DNA of 15,757 nt from Chromera velia (Eukaryota; Sar; Chromeraceae): contig JAHBMJ010002477.1 in assembly GCA_018398765.1 (NCBI GenBank), positions 1-15,757 of the forward strand. Reading direction: 5' to 3'. The notes beneath the pieces were generated by a model that saw nothing but the letters and a program-made list of their open reading frames with translations, did not search any database and was not told the DNA's origin. Shown piece by piece: positions 8,008 through 15,757 of this stretch (the stretch's first letter is position 1; each line of letters begins with the position of its first letter). The translations under genes and the position numbers were made by a program.

Positions 8008-8134
8008 GAAGGAATGAATGAATGAATGAAGGAAGGAAGGAAGGAAGGAAGGAAGAAACAAGGAAACAAAGAAGGAAGGAAGGAACGAAAGAAACAAACG
8101 AAAGAAAGAAAGAAAGAAAGAAAGAAAGAAACAA

Positions 8135-8166
<32 letters not shown>

Positions 8167-8416
8167 ACGGAAGACACAAAGAGGGAAAGAGAGAAAGAAG
8201 GAAGGAAAGAAACAAAGAAACACACAAAAGAAAGAAATACAGACAGACTATATGGTTTCATTCCCTCCTTTTCTTCATGAAAACATCAGACAAAAAGGAA
8301 GCAAGCAACAGAAAAACATCACAACAACTTAGACAAAGTGGGCAGGGGGCCCGAAAGGTGAAAGGCAAGCCAGCCAGACAGACAGACAGGCAGACAGAAG
8401 AAAACGACAGAGAGAG

Positions 8417-8451
<35 letters not shown>

Positions 8452-10272
8452 AAGAAAGTGAAAAAACAGCAGAACACAAGAAACCGAGAAGGGAGAAAAC
8501 ATTGGAGTGAGCACGCAAGAAATGCAGACAGACGATATGGTTCTGTCTTCCCCCTTTTCCTCTTCATGGACACAACAGACAAAAAGAAAGAAAAAAGCAA
8601 AGACAACGTGGGCAGGGGACCCGAAAAGTGTGAAGTTAAGCACCGCGTGTCTCCCTACAGAGAGACAGAGCAAAGGAAAGTAATAAAGAAGAAAGGAGGG
8701 AAGGATAGACATAATTTTGTTGCTGGAAATTATGAATACGATTCAAATCTTTCCAGACGAAAGCCTCTCTCGCATGCAGGCTACAAGTCACAATCAGATC
8801 ACAACGTCCCTCGGCCTTTGCTCATGGGATGCGTATGGTCTGTTCCCTGCCTTCCTTCCCTTTTCATCACTATTTCCTCTGAACCGCTAGAGTCGAGCCT
8901 TTACTCTTTTTCTGGTTTCGGCTCTTTCCCCCTCCCCTCCAGGTTTCTCTCTCGGTGTGTGCGTCCATCAGCCTCTTCCTCCTTGCTGCTCTCTCATCCA
9001 CCTTTCCATCCTCCAGCCAGCCCACTTGAAGAAACAAAACACAAACACACATGAGGAAAATGAACGCTAGTCAACCTGATGAGACAGGCACACGTATGGA
9101 CCCCAATCCCACACATTCCCATGCGACACAAAAGAACTGAAAAGGACTCACGTGCGTCTACTCCTCTCCCGTGCGCGCAGATCCATGGCTGCCCCTCTTT
9201 CAGCAAGCCGCTTCTGCGCCCTCTCGGCAGCTGCACAGACGGCAGACAGCCGTCTCTCGGCAGCCTGCGCCCTCTCCTCAGCGCCAGTCGAACAAGCTTG
9301 GGGAGACAGAGGGGCAGTACCTGGGGCAATCGTCACCCCGTCTCTGTCCCCCTCCGTCTGCTCAACAGGAGTCACTACTCTCGTGTGGACCGCGAGGTCT
9401 CCGTGCGAGTCCTCTTCACCCCCTTCCACGTCCATCCATACGCCGGTCCGAGGCCCCTGTGCAACCCTGAGGTCCCTCCCCTTCTGGCACTGTACATCTT
9501 GACCTGCCAGGCTCATCCCTTGGGAGGGCGGCACATGGGCGGGGGTGGAGAATGTGTAGGCACAGTCGCTCCACTCGCAGGGCCTACGGACACGACCAGT
9601 AGTCCTCTTCCCTGTTTTTCGGAGGGCGCCCGGACCAGATGGATAGACGGAACGACTAGGATGGATGCGGGTGTGCTGTTGTGGTTTCTTCTCAGGAGTA
9701 TCTGACAGACAGAGGACCGGGAGGGGACGGGCACTGAAGGGAGAGGCATCAACGGGCTTTTCAACTTCGCAATCATCGTTTCTTCTTGGGGTGCGGGTTT
9801 GGGAGGCGCCTAGCGTCTCTTGAATTCGTCTGATGATAGCCAGCTTTCCTTCAGATTGCCTTGCTCTGCTCTTGTGCGCTGAAAGAGAAGCAGCGTCGAG
9901 ACTGAAGGAGGCGGAACGGGATGAGCATCTCAAATCGGGATTCGGGTGTTGACAAGAGAAGCCTTGATGCTCAGCCAGTGGGGGTCTCGGAGGGGAACCT
10001 GAGTCATGCCTCTCCTCTCTGCGGAGCTCTACCAACTGCCACCGCTCTCTGGCTTCTTGAAGCCTCTCCACCATCCGCTGTTGAGGATGACTACTGGCAC
10101 TGGAACTTCTTCCCTTCTGTCTATCTTTCACAGAGACGGCAACCGCCCTCTTCAAACCGTCCCACAGCTTGTCAAAGGGGTCCCGTTCCCCCATGTCTCT
10201 ATCCTCATCTTCTTCCAGTGCAGCCAGGAGGCGAGCTTCTACAGACATGGTTGGAGCAATCCGTCGCCTCAT
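7255..10272 (-). CDS. Two-exon gene, charged coiled-coil protein of unknown function
   Basis: Exon 1 is 10272-9152, exon 2 is 7879-7255, with a 1272-base intron. Exon 1 ends at a strong GTGAGT donor (from 9151 down) with two bases of a codon left over. Exon 2 begins after ATCTGCAG with the one base needed, and this is the only minus-strand TGCAG I found between 9151 and 7880. The product would be 581 residues. The start is ATG 10272 (MRRRIAPTMSVEAR); ATG 10248 is a second choice. Visible features: an acidic stretch EEDEDRD near residue 20, a helical Arg/Glu segment about 63-88, a low-complexity Pro/Ser/Arg middle, an Ala/Glu/Arg-rich helix about 327-374 (RAQAAERRLSAVCAAAERAQ), and in exon 2 a doubled S(T/A)DSEK motif and a KEKEKEKEN run. 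No catalytic domain or membrane segment is seen. I do not recognise the family. A GTAAGT at 7758 could be a further donor, but no TGCAG acceptor follows it. The gene is divergent from the HAD-like gene. Confidence 0.6.
7890..8250. repeat. (GGAAA)n, (GAAA)n and (GGAA)n microsatellite block
   Basis: AAAGG pentanucleotides (7896-7930) are followed by GAAA, GAAT and GGAA tetranucleotides (about 7957-8235). The block lies inside the intron of the minus-strand gene just upstream of its acceptor, so the sense RNA would carry a very long CUUU-type pyrimidine tract ending about 10 bases before ATCTGCAG. The Phe-Leu-Ser and Lys-Arg-Glu open frames across it are repeat artefacts. Confidence 0.95.
8370..8449. 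repeat. (CAGA)n and (AG)n repeats
   Basis: CCAGACAGACAGACAGG-type units at about 8370-8398, then AG dinucleotides at 8408-8449, also inside the intron of the minus-strand gene. Two related words (AGACAGAC(T/G)ATATGGTT near 8241 and 8525, each followed by a pyrimidine run and CTTCATG) suggest an older duplication of about 280 bases in this intron. Confidence 0.85.
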
Positions 10273-11001
10273 ACGCAAGCACCAGTCAAAAGGTTAAAGA
10301 GACGGGCAGACTGAAACGATCGAAAGGGCGCCATGCAGAGCTAGCTGATTCTTTTTGTTTCGAGCCAAGTCCGCTGCATGTCAAACAAAGCGCTTGGTTC
10401 TATCAGACCCTGGCAGACAACACATGCATCAGCTAGGCCAGATACCTCACCCTGCTGGGGCTGCACAGAATGGCAGAGAGTCAGAGACTGTCAGAGAGTG
10501 TCAAAGCGCAGTGGCAGTCAGACTGATGGCCCGGAAAGCGTAGCTGCATGAGGGGCACTTACACAAATAGTTTGCGATGCACGTCGAGCGAAATCTCGAA
10601 CAGATTTTTGATGATTTTTGTGTAAGCTGCTTGAATTATATTCATATAAGAAAACTGAGAGCCCTCGATCAATGTCAGAGACATTCAAAGACAATATTCA
10701 AGGTCAAACCGAAGGTACCGCACCCTACATTCGCACTCCTCTACATGGACTGACCCCTGGTGTGATGGAGTGGCGAGATTGAAGCGAGAGAAAGACGAAA
10801 AGACAAAGACAACTTCCTTGCAAAAGATATTGTTGTGCTGGAGACGGCAAGTTTGTTGTGGTTGTTGTTCTCCCGACAGAGCGTCTCCTAGCATCCCGCT
10901 CCTGCGGTGTGGGACCAGTCAAAAGCCTTCAGACCTGCCTCCTTGCAAGACGCTCTTCCTCTCTGGAGGTTGTGGCTGGGTCTGTGTGGGTCTGTGTGAG
11001 C
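10273..11001. promoter_or_regulatory. Divergent intergenic region (shared upstream region)
   Basis: About 730 bases separate the two divergent starts and must hold both promoters and 5' leaders. No TATA box is assigned. Structured elements are the nested inverted repeats at 10558-10626 and a short hairpin AATGTC-AGA-GACATT at 10671-10685. Open frames inside have poor composition. The last part (about 10850-11001) is open in the same frame as the HAD-like gene but has no ATG before 11002. Confidence 0.55.
10558..10626. promoter_or_regulatory. Nested inverted repeats between divergent genes
   Basis: The outer pair CTTACACAAA (10558-10567) and TTTGTGTAAG (10617-10626) is a perfect 10-bp match. 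Inside it, TCGAG-CGAAAT-CTCGA (10584-10599) forms a perfect 5-bp stem. It could be a symmetric binding site used by both promoters or a structured leader RNA. Confidence 0.6.
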
Positions 11002-12233
11002 ATGTTCAGCCAGTCTTCGTCTTCTTCTTCTTCTTCAACCGGGAGCTGCAAGACGATGCAAAGGGAAACTGAAATCGCCGTGGGGTCCAACAGCTGTGAG
11101 AGCATCCAGAGGGACACTGGCGATTCTCTGACGTCGCCAGAGAAGAAGGCCGACCTGGAGGGGACCGCCGGGAGTGCTCTTAAGAAGAGACGGACTCAGA
11201 CTGAGGAGAAGAGGAACGAGGAGCAAAGAAGAACACAAGTGCCAACTGCTTCGGAATCCCCTGAGGCCCCTTCCTTTGCCTCTCTGCTGCTGAACATGCA
11301 CACTCTTGTGCTTCTTGACTGGGACGACACATGCCTACCGACCTCCTGGCTGAGGGATGAGGTGGCGCGCTCCCTCGGTTTCTCGTCACAGTCTGACTCG
11401 GAAAGCGGAGATTTTCTTCCGTTCCAGTCTCTCTGCAAGCAGGTCGATGAGGGCAGGACTCTTGGAGATAAGTACCAAGAAATGTTGGAGAAAATTGACA
11501 GGAAGATGAGCAGCATCTTCACGGGAATTCTCGACAGCGTCAGTCAGTCAGGGAGGGAGTCCGCCGTCTTTTAATTGGTTTGTACGTACTTTTTGGCTTT
11601 CCGTCTGTCTGCCTGGCTTCCTGTCTGCGGATGTCTGTGGGCTTCAGTCTTTCTGCGCTTCTGACTATCAGTCTCTCTGTCTTCATGTGTATCAGACCAG
11701 GGAGGCATTTAGATGGATGGATGCAGGGTAGAGAAAGATCTAGAATGAATTTAGTAACGCCACGAACATCGCTCAACTCCCTCCCTTGCCTGTCCACTCT
11801 GTCTGCTTATCTCTGCAGATTGAGCATGTGCGGATCATCGTGGTGACGCACTCCGGTGGTGGGTGGGTCGAGAAGAGTGCTTCTCGATTCCTGCCAAAGA
11901 CAGCGCAGGCCCTGCAGAGCCGCAACATCCAGGTCGTGTACGCTCCCGAGAAGTACAAACGACCAGGAGAGGCTGAGGACACCAATCACAAGGTCAGGAA
12001 GCTTGAAAGGAAGAAACTCAATGTGAAGATGCTCAAAGGTTGTTTAACCAGAAAAGCGGGTCCATGGGGAACCTCTTTGTTGTTAATTTGTGGTTGTCTC
12101 TCTGCAGGATTAGGCAACTGACGCATGAAGTCCTTCATTATATAGTCATATGCTGCATTTTCGTTTTCTTGATTCCCTTCAGGCTCTTGTACAAGTGAAT
12201 AGTTACTTATCGTTGACCTCCGCTCTCTCTCTT

Positions 12234-12280
<47 letters not shown>

Positions 12281-12281
12281 T

Positions 12282-12330
<49 letters not shown>

Positions 12331-14360
12331 ACGTGCGTGCGTGCATGCGAACGTGCTTCATCCGTGCAGATTGAGGCTTTCGCCGAGGCAATTGAGGACT
12401 TCTACTCCAGGGCGGTTGAGGAAGAAGAGAAGAAGGAGAAAGAAAGCGGAGAAGAAAGGGGGGTGCTGCTCAATTTGATTGGAGTGGGAGACCACAAGAG
12501 AGACAGGGAGGCGCTCATGGAGGCAGCGAACATGTTCGCGTCAGTCGGTGTAGTCTTAAAGTTTCTTCTTACATGTTGCCTTTTTGTTTTATCCCACCAT
12601 TCTCTGTACTCTCCCGGGGCCCCACTCTGCTCGTATGCCTACCTCTCTTCTGCCGTGATCGAGGTTCGTCTCTCCACTCATCGGCATTCCTTTATGCCCC
12701 CTCTCCCCCCCTACTCCGTCTCTTAACTGTGCAGAAACACGATCTCGAGAAGCAGATCCCCAACCCCAACTCGCATCCTGAAGAAGACCATCAAGTTTGC
12801 GGACTGCCCCAACGCCAACAGACTCCTGCAGGAACTCTCCGCCCTGAAGACCCGCTTTGACAACGAGTGGCTGGTTCTCGAGACGACAGATGTCGACTTG
12901 GAGGCGTTGTGCTGGGTGATTGGGGATTTGACTCTGAGGAGGCAGCAGGAGGAGGCGCAGGAGGAGAGTGAGAAGGCAAAGAAAGAAGCTTCGAAGGTGA
13001 AGAAAGAGACGGGAGGGTCGAAAGGCAACAGGGGTGCCCTACAGCCACAGCCGCTGAGGAGAGAGGCTGCACACGCGAGTCACGGCAAGGGTCCTGGGAG
13101 GGGGGAAGCTGCGGTACGTCAGTGGTTGTGCCTCTGTGCCTTCGTTGCAGAAAAAGCTCGTTTGCTTCAAATACAGAAAGGACGTAAGGGGCTCGACTGC
13201 TCAAAGGGATGCATACATTCAAGCACGCATGTACTGATGACCATCTCTTTTGCGGACATACTGCTGTTTTTGTGCGTGTTTATGATTCAGTCTTCTGTCA
13301 TGAGTGGAACAGTTGTGCTGGTTTTCTCTTGTATCCTTCCGTTTGTGTGCGCTTCCGTGACTTCTGTGACACAAGGAGTAACCGTCTGGGTGCCTGTTTG
13401 TGTTCCAGCCACAGAACTAAACAGTCCATCAGACAAAAACCAGAAAGAAAGCAATCCAGAAATATGGAAGCCGTGAATCGCACTCTAGCTCCACATCCCT
13501 CTCGTTTTTGTATCTTTCTCCTCAGTTTCTTTTTGGGAGGGAGGAAGTAAGAGAGAATCTTTTGGTCGACCTGCATGTGCGTTAGCCCGAGCTTGTATCG
13601 TGCAGTTATCGTCTCATCCTTCGAACCGCCCCACTGATACCTTCTCGATAAGCGCAGCTGCCTCTAAGGGGTACAAAAATGGTGGTTGTTTCTCTGCATG
13701 CAGGGGCTGCGCATGTCCATGCAGCAGAAGGGACAGAGATCAAAGAAGGTGTCTGGGAACACCTCCCACTCGCGAAGACAGGAAGAGAAGTGGTGAAGAG
13801 CGACGAACAAAATGTGGGCTTCCAGCATGCTTCCAGCACCCCTTTCCTTTCCCTCTTCCATTCTTCCCTTGTCCTTCTCAGCCGCCGTTCTTCGTCCCCT
13901 GGGGGAGGGGCTTTTTCTGTTTTTCTTTCCCGTAGTTGGCTTTTTTGTGCAGCAGGAATTTTGCAGAAAATGAAGGGAGCGGAGTGTGGCATGCGCAGGA
14001 AGGAACTGGGTGTCTCCAAACGTCCAGAACGGATTCTGCAGGTGCGTCCCCTCTTTGCTGCACTGACAGTTGCCGTCTCCTGAGAGGCATTCCGCTTTTG
14101 TTTTTTCTTTCGCTTCTGGCCGAGCGGTGAAATTCCCGCGTAACCATCCACCACCCTCAACGTTCACCTTCAGGAGATTTAGACTGCAGCTTGACACTGT
14201 TTATACGCTCGTTCAGGAAGAATCATACACAAATTCCAATTAATTGCCCGTATCCTCATCTGTGCAGGGTAGTCTTCACTTCAGAGGCAGCAGCCTCCCC
14301 GATCGAGTGCCCTCGCTGAGTCTCATTTCTGAGATTGCCTCCAGACGGTCAGTCACTTGA
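11002..14360 (+). CDS. HAD-like (haloacid dehalogenase fold) protein of the DWDDT family, eight exons
   Basis: Model: 11002-11538, 11819-11992, 12370-12539, 12735-13113, 13151-13183, 13704-13748, 13967-14041, 14268-14360; 501 residues. Every intron starts GT and ends TGCAG, and phases agree. HAD motif I is LLDWDDT (D106 and D108 the expected nucleophile and acid/base), motif II is IIVVTHS (T189), then GGGWVEKSASRFLP, and motif IV is IGVGDHKRD (D278, D282). After it comes ILKKTIKFADCP, matching the K(S/T)(I/V)KF block I associate with this family, then a Glu/Lys coiled stretch and a basic tail. HAD enzymes are mostly Mg-dependent phosphatases; the substrate here is unknown. The N-terminus has a Ser run and a Lys/Arg/Glu-rich linker with no clear signal peptide. 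Start: first in-frame ATG after a long ATG-free stretch. Exons 1-4 are firm; exons 5-8 are small and less certain, and the fourth intron is only 37 bases. An alternative donor for exon 3 lies at 12561. Confidence 0.75.
12226..12340. repeat. Compound (CT)n(GT)n microsatellite inside intron 2 of the HAD-like gene
   Basis: CT dinucleotides (12226-12296) pass directly into GT dinucleotides (12297-12326) and degenerate GTGC/ATGC units, ending about 30 bases before the exon 3 acceptor CCGTGCAG. In the sense RNA this is a long pyrimidine then UG tract, a position where such tracts can influence splicing. Read on the other strand it has the same (AC)n(AG)n order as the tracts at 611-949. Confidence 0.95.
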
Positions 14361-14515
14361 TTCCTCCTTGTCGCCTGTCTCACCTGACCTGTTCCCCGAG
14401 AAAATTTAGGCGAGCTGCGCGGCCCTGCGAGGTTGTGAGTGCTTGCTGATTTTCGTGGACACCTGCGTGGCACCAAACAGAGACAGAGAAGGAGCGACCA
14501 AGCAGAAAGTGCCCC

Positions 14516-14546
<31 letters not shown>

Positions 14547-15230
14547 TAGACGAAAAGATCCCGAACGCCAGAAAGGTGGCAAAAAAGACACAGTGAAGTG
14601 TGAGAGAGAAAAGCGAAGAAGGCCCTGAAGAGCCCAAAGAGAGCTGAAGCCTCAGACTAGGAAGCGAAGATAGACAAACAAGTCAGGGAAGTGTGGGTGC
14701 ACAGAGATGATTAGAAAGGGAAAAAAAAACGAGAAGCAGACACGAGAGAGGGGGCGAAGAAGAAGTGAGACAGACAGAGCGGAGCTGCTGAAAGAGAGCA
14801 CACACAAGAAAAAGTCGAGAAGGCATACGATCAAAGGCCTACAAGAAGAGAAGAGAACAGGAGAGAAAACACTTGCGTGGATTCCTACGCTTGCTGATTT
14901 TCGTGGACAGCTTTGTGGCAGAGAAGGAGAGAAAAGAAGGGAAAAGAAGAGGAGGAAAAGCAGAAAGTATCGAGAGAGTCTGTCCCAAGTGAGGAAGCAC
15001 GGAGAGACAGACAGGCGCATGATGTGGAGGTCCACATAGGAGCTCAGGCAGAAAGGCCGAAAAAAGAAATTACTGAGAAGAAATTGGACGTACGGGAAGA
15101 AGGCAGGGGGCGGAATGGAAAGGAGGCATGCAAGAAAAAATCGAGAGTGCAAACAATCAAAGGATGGATGAGCAGAGAAGAGAAGACAGAAAGAAGAAAT
15201 TTCGACAGCGCCACCACGGCTGCCGGGCTA
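14361..15230. repeat. Purine-rich region containing a diverged tandem duplication
   Basis: A 21-base word containing GCTTGCTGATTTTCGTGGAC is exact at 14441-14461 and 14889-14909, each followed by diverged AG-rich sequence and GCAGAAAGT. A second pair, CAAGAAAAAGTCGAGA... (14805-14837) and CAAGAAAAAATCGAGA... (15131-15163), matches at 28 of 33 positions. The order first-second-first-second fits an old tandem duplication of roughly 330-450 bases with later indels. The open frames (plus: Lys/Arg/Glu-rich; minus: Phe/Leu/Ser-rich) follow the purine bias and are not convincing genes. An (AG)n tract lies at 14513-14540. The left end may be the 3' UTR of the HAD-like gene. Confidence 0.65.
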
Positions 15231-15231
15231 T

Positions 15232-15279
15232 TGATCAGCAAATGCAGCTCAGCACACGGCGGCTGCACAAAGCTGATCA
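15232..15279. other. Strong 48-base stem-loop
   Basis: TGATCAGC (15232-15239) pairs with GCTGATCA (15272-15279), and TGCAGC (15243-15248) pairs with GCTGCA (15262-15267). The two stems are separated by a small internal loop (AAA/CAAA) and close a 13-base loop. That is 14 perfect pairs in a non-repetitive sequence. It may be a structured RNA, a foldback remnant or a protein-binding site. The strand is unknown, since the stem forms in RNA from either. Confidence 0.7.
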
Positions 15280-15495
15280 CTAACATGAGGAAAGAATGCG
15301 CAGCTTTTCTCTTCTTGTGTTGAGGAAAGTTGGAGACTTCTTTTCTTGCCCATTCTCTCAATCTCCCTTTTCCACTGAACAAGTGACAAGGAAGGCTTTT
15401 GCACTTCCCTTCATCGAAGGAAGCAAAGAACAAAAACGAATTTCCATGAGCATCTCTGTTGCTTTTTTTTTGGCTCATTTGGTCTGTTCCCGCTC
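15280..15495. other. Short non-coding spacer
   Basis: Nothing recognised apart from a run of eight T near 15464-15472. Confidence 0.4.
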
Positions 15496-15540
15496 TTCTT
15501 TCTTTCTTTCTGTCTGTCTCTTTCTTTTTCTCTTTCTCTT

Positions 15541-15590
<50 letters not shown>
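15496..15590. repeat. Compound (CTTT)n(CT)n(GT)n microsatellite
   Basis: CTTT/CTGT tetranucleotides lead into CT dinucleotides (about 15538-15562) and then GT dinucleotides (15563-15590). Same order as in intron 2 of the HAD-like gene. Confidence 0.95.
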
Positions 15591-15757
15591 CAACGGGACC
15601 CTCCGCCGACGCGACGGGACTTCTAGGAGGAGGATGCGGCCTGCTCTGTGGAGAGACCAACGACGATCTGCCCACTCCGCTCCCCTCTCACACAATGTCA
15701 CTCTTTCACCCACTCAATATCCCCTTCCCCTCCCCTGTTCTTCAGCCCCCCCCCCCC
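15591..15757. other. Non-coding right end with terminal C-run
   Basis: No gene seen. The plus strand is pyrimidine-rich from about 15660 and the window ends in a run of at least ten C. This may be a real homopolymer or a low-quality contig edge. Confidence 0.5.

Noticed and set aside
7890-8510. Lys/Arg/Glu-rich plus frame and Phe/Leu/Ser-rich minus frames over the GAAA block
   Set aside because: They are products of GAAA, GGAA and AG repeats. The minus-strand ORF becomes coding-like only after the TGCAG acceptor at 7880, so the true exon starts there.
8870-9052. Minus-strand Lys/Arg-rich frame as an extra exon of the charged-protein gene
   Set aside because: Composition is plausible, but no TGCAG acceptor precedes it and the frame does not fit the phase left by the GTGAGT donor.
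12561-12561. Alternative exon 3 donor (GTTTCT) for the HAD-like gene
   Set aside because: It is in phase, but GTCAGT at 12540 is a far better donor, identical to the exon 1 donor, and keeps the family-like spacing to the KKTIKF block.
13209-13550. Plus-strand 113-codon frame between exons 5 and 6 of the HAD-like gene
   Set aside because: Cys/Phe/Val-rich without splice signals of matching phase; taken as intron sequence.

Overview
The window looks like nuclear DNA of a protist, most probably a photosynthetic alveolate (chromerid-type) or a similar alga. The reasons are intron-split genes with GT...TGCAG introns, no bacterial-style operons, very abundant microsatellites, and a HAD-like phosphatase-fold protein of the DWDDT family, which I associate with algae, stramenopiles and alveolates. 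The organism is an inference; the sequence alone does not prove it.

Layout. 1-2640: non-coding DNA dominated by AC, AG, CT, GGCA and GTCA microsatellites. 2588-3463: a foldback-like element whose 56-bp arms face each other across 441 bp. 3560-4115: AT-rich DNA full of CTAG/TAGTAG words, with a 12-bp tandem repeat. 4120-6710: a compact LTR-type retroelement inserted in that DNA, with 94% identical direct terminal repeats, a 5-bp target duplication (TTATT), a G-rich polypurine tract and one long reading frame broken by three in-frame stops. It has no reverse transcriptase or integrase. 6711-7254: AT-rich spacer with TA and ATCA microsatellites. 7255-10272 (minus): a two-exon gene for a charged, partly coiled-coil protein of unknown function. 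10273-11001: divergent intergenic region with nested inverted repeats. 11002-14360 (plus): an eight-exon gene for a HAD-like protein with recognisable catalytic motifs. 14361-15757: purine-rich DNA with a diverged duplication, a strong stem-loop, another compound microsatellite and a terminal C-run.

The most interesting signal is in the retroelement. The bases just inside the 5' LTR match, over 10 nt, the complement of the tRNA-Asn(GUU) anticodon arm as I know it. This suggests priming by a cleaved half-tRNA, as in Drosophila copia but with a different tRNA. Just upstream of the 3' LTR lies a degenerate tRNA-Asn-like sequence with A-box and B-box words. The LTRs end in AGT...ACT rather than TG...CA.

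The two cellular genes are transcribed divergently from a shared ~730-bp region, and every splice acceptor in my models is TGCAG. Nothing in the sequence says their products work together. All exon models come from reading splice signals, phase and coding character by eye; no transcript data were available.
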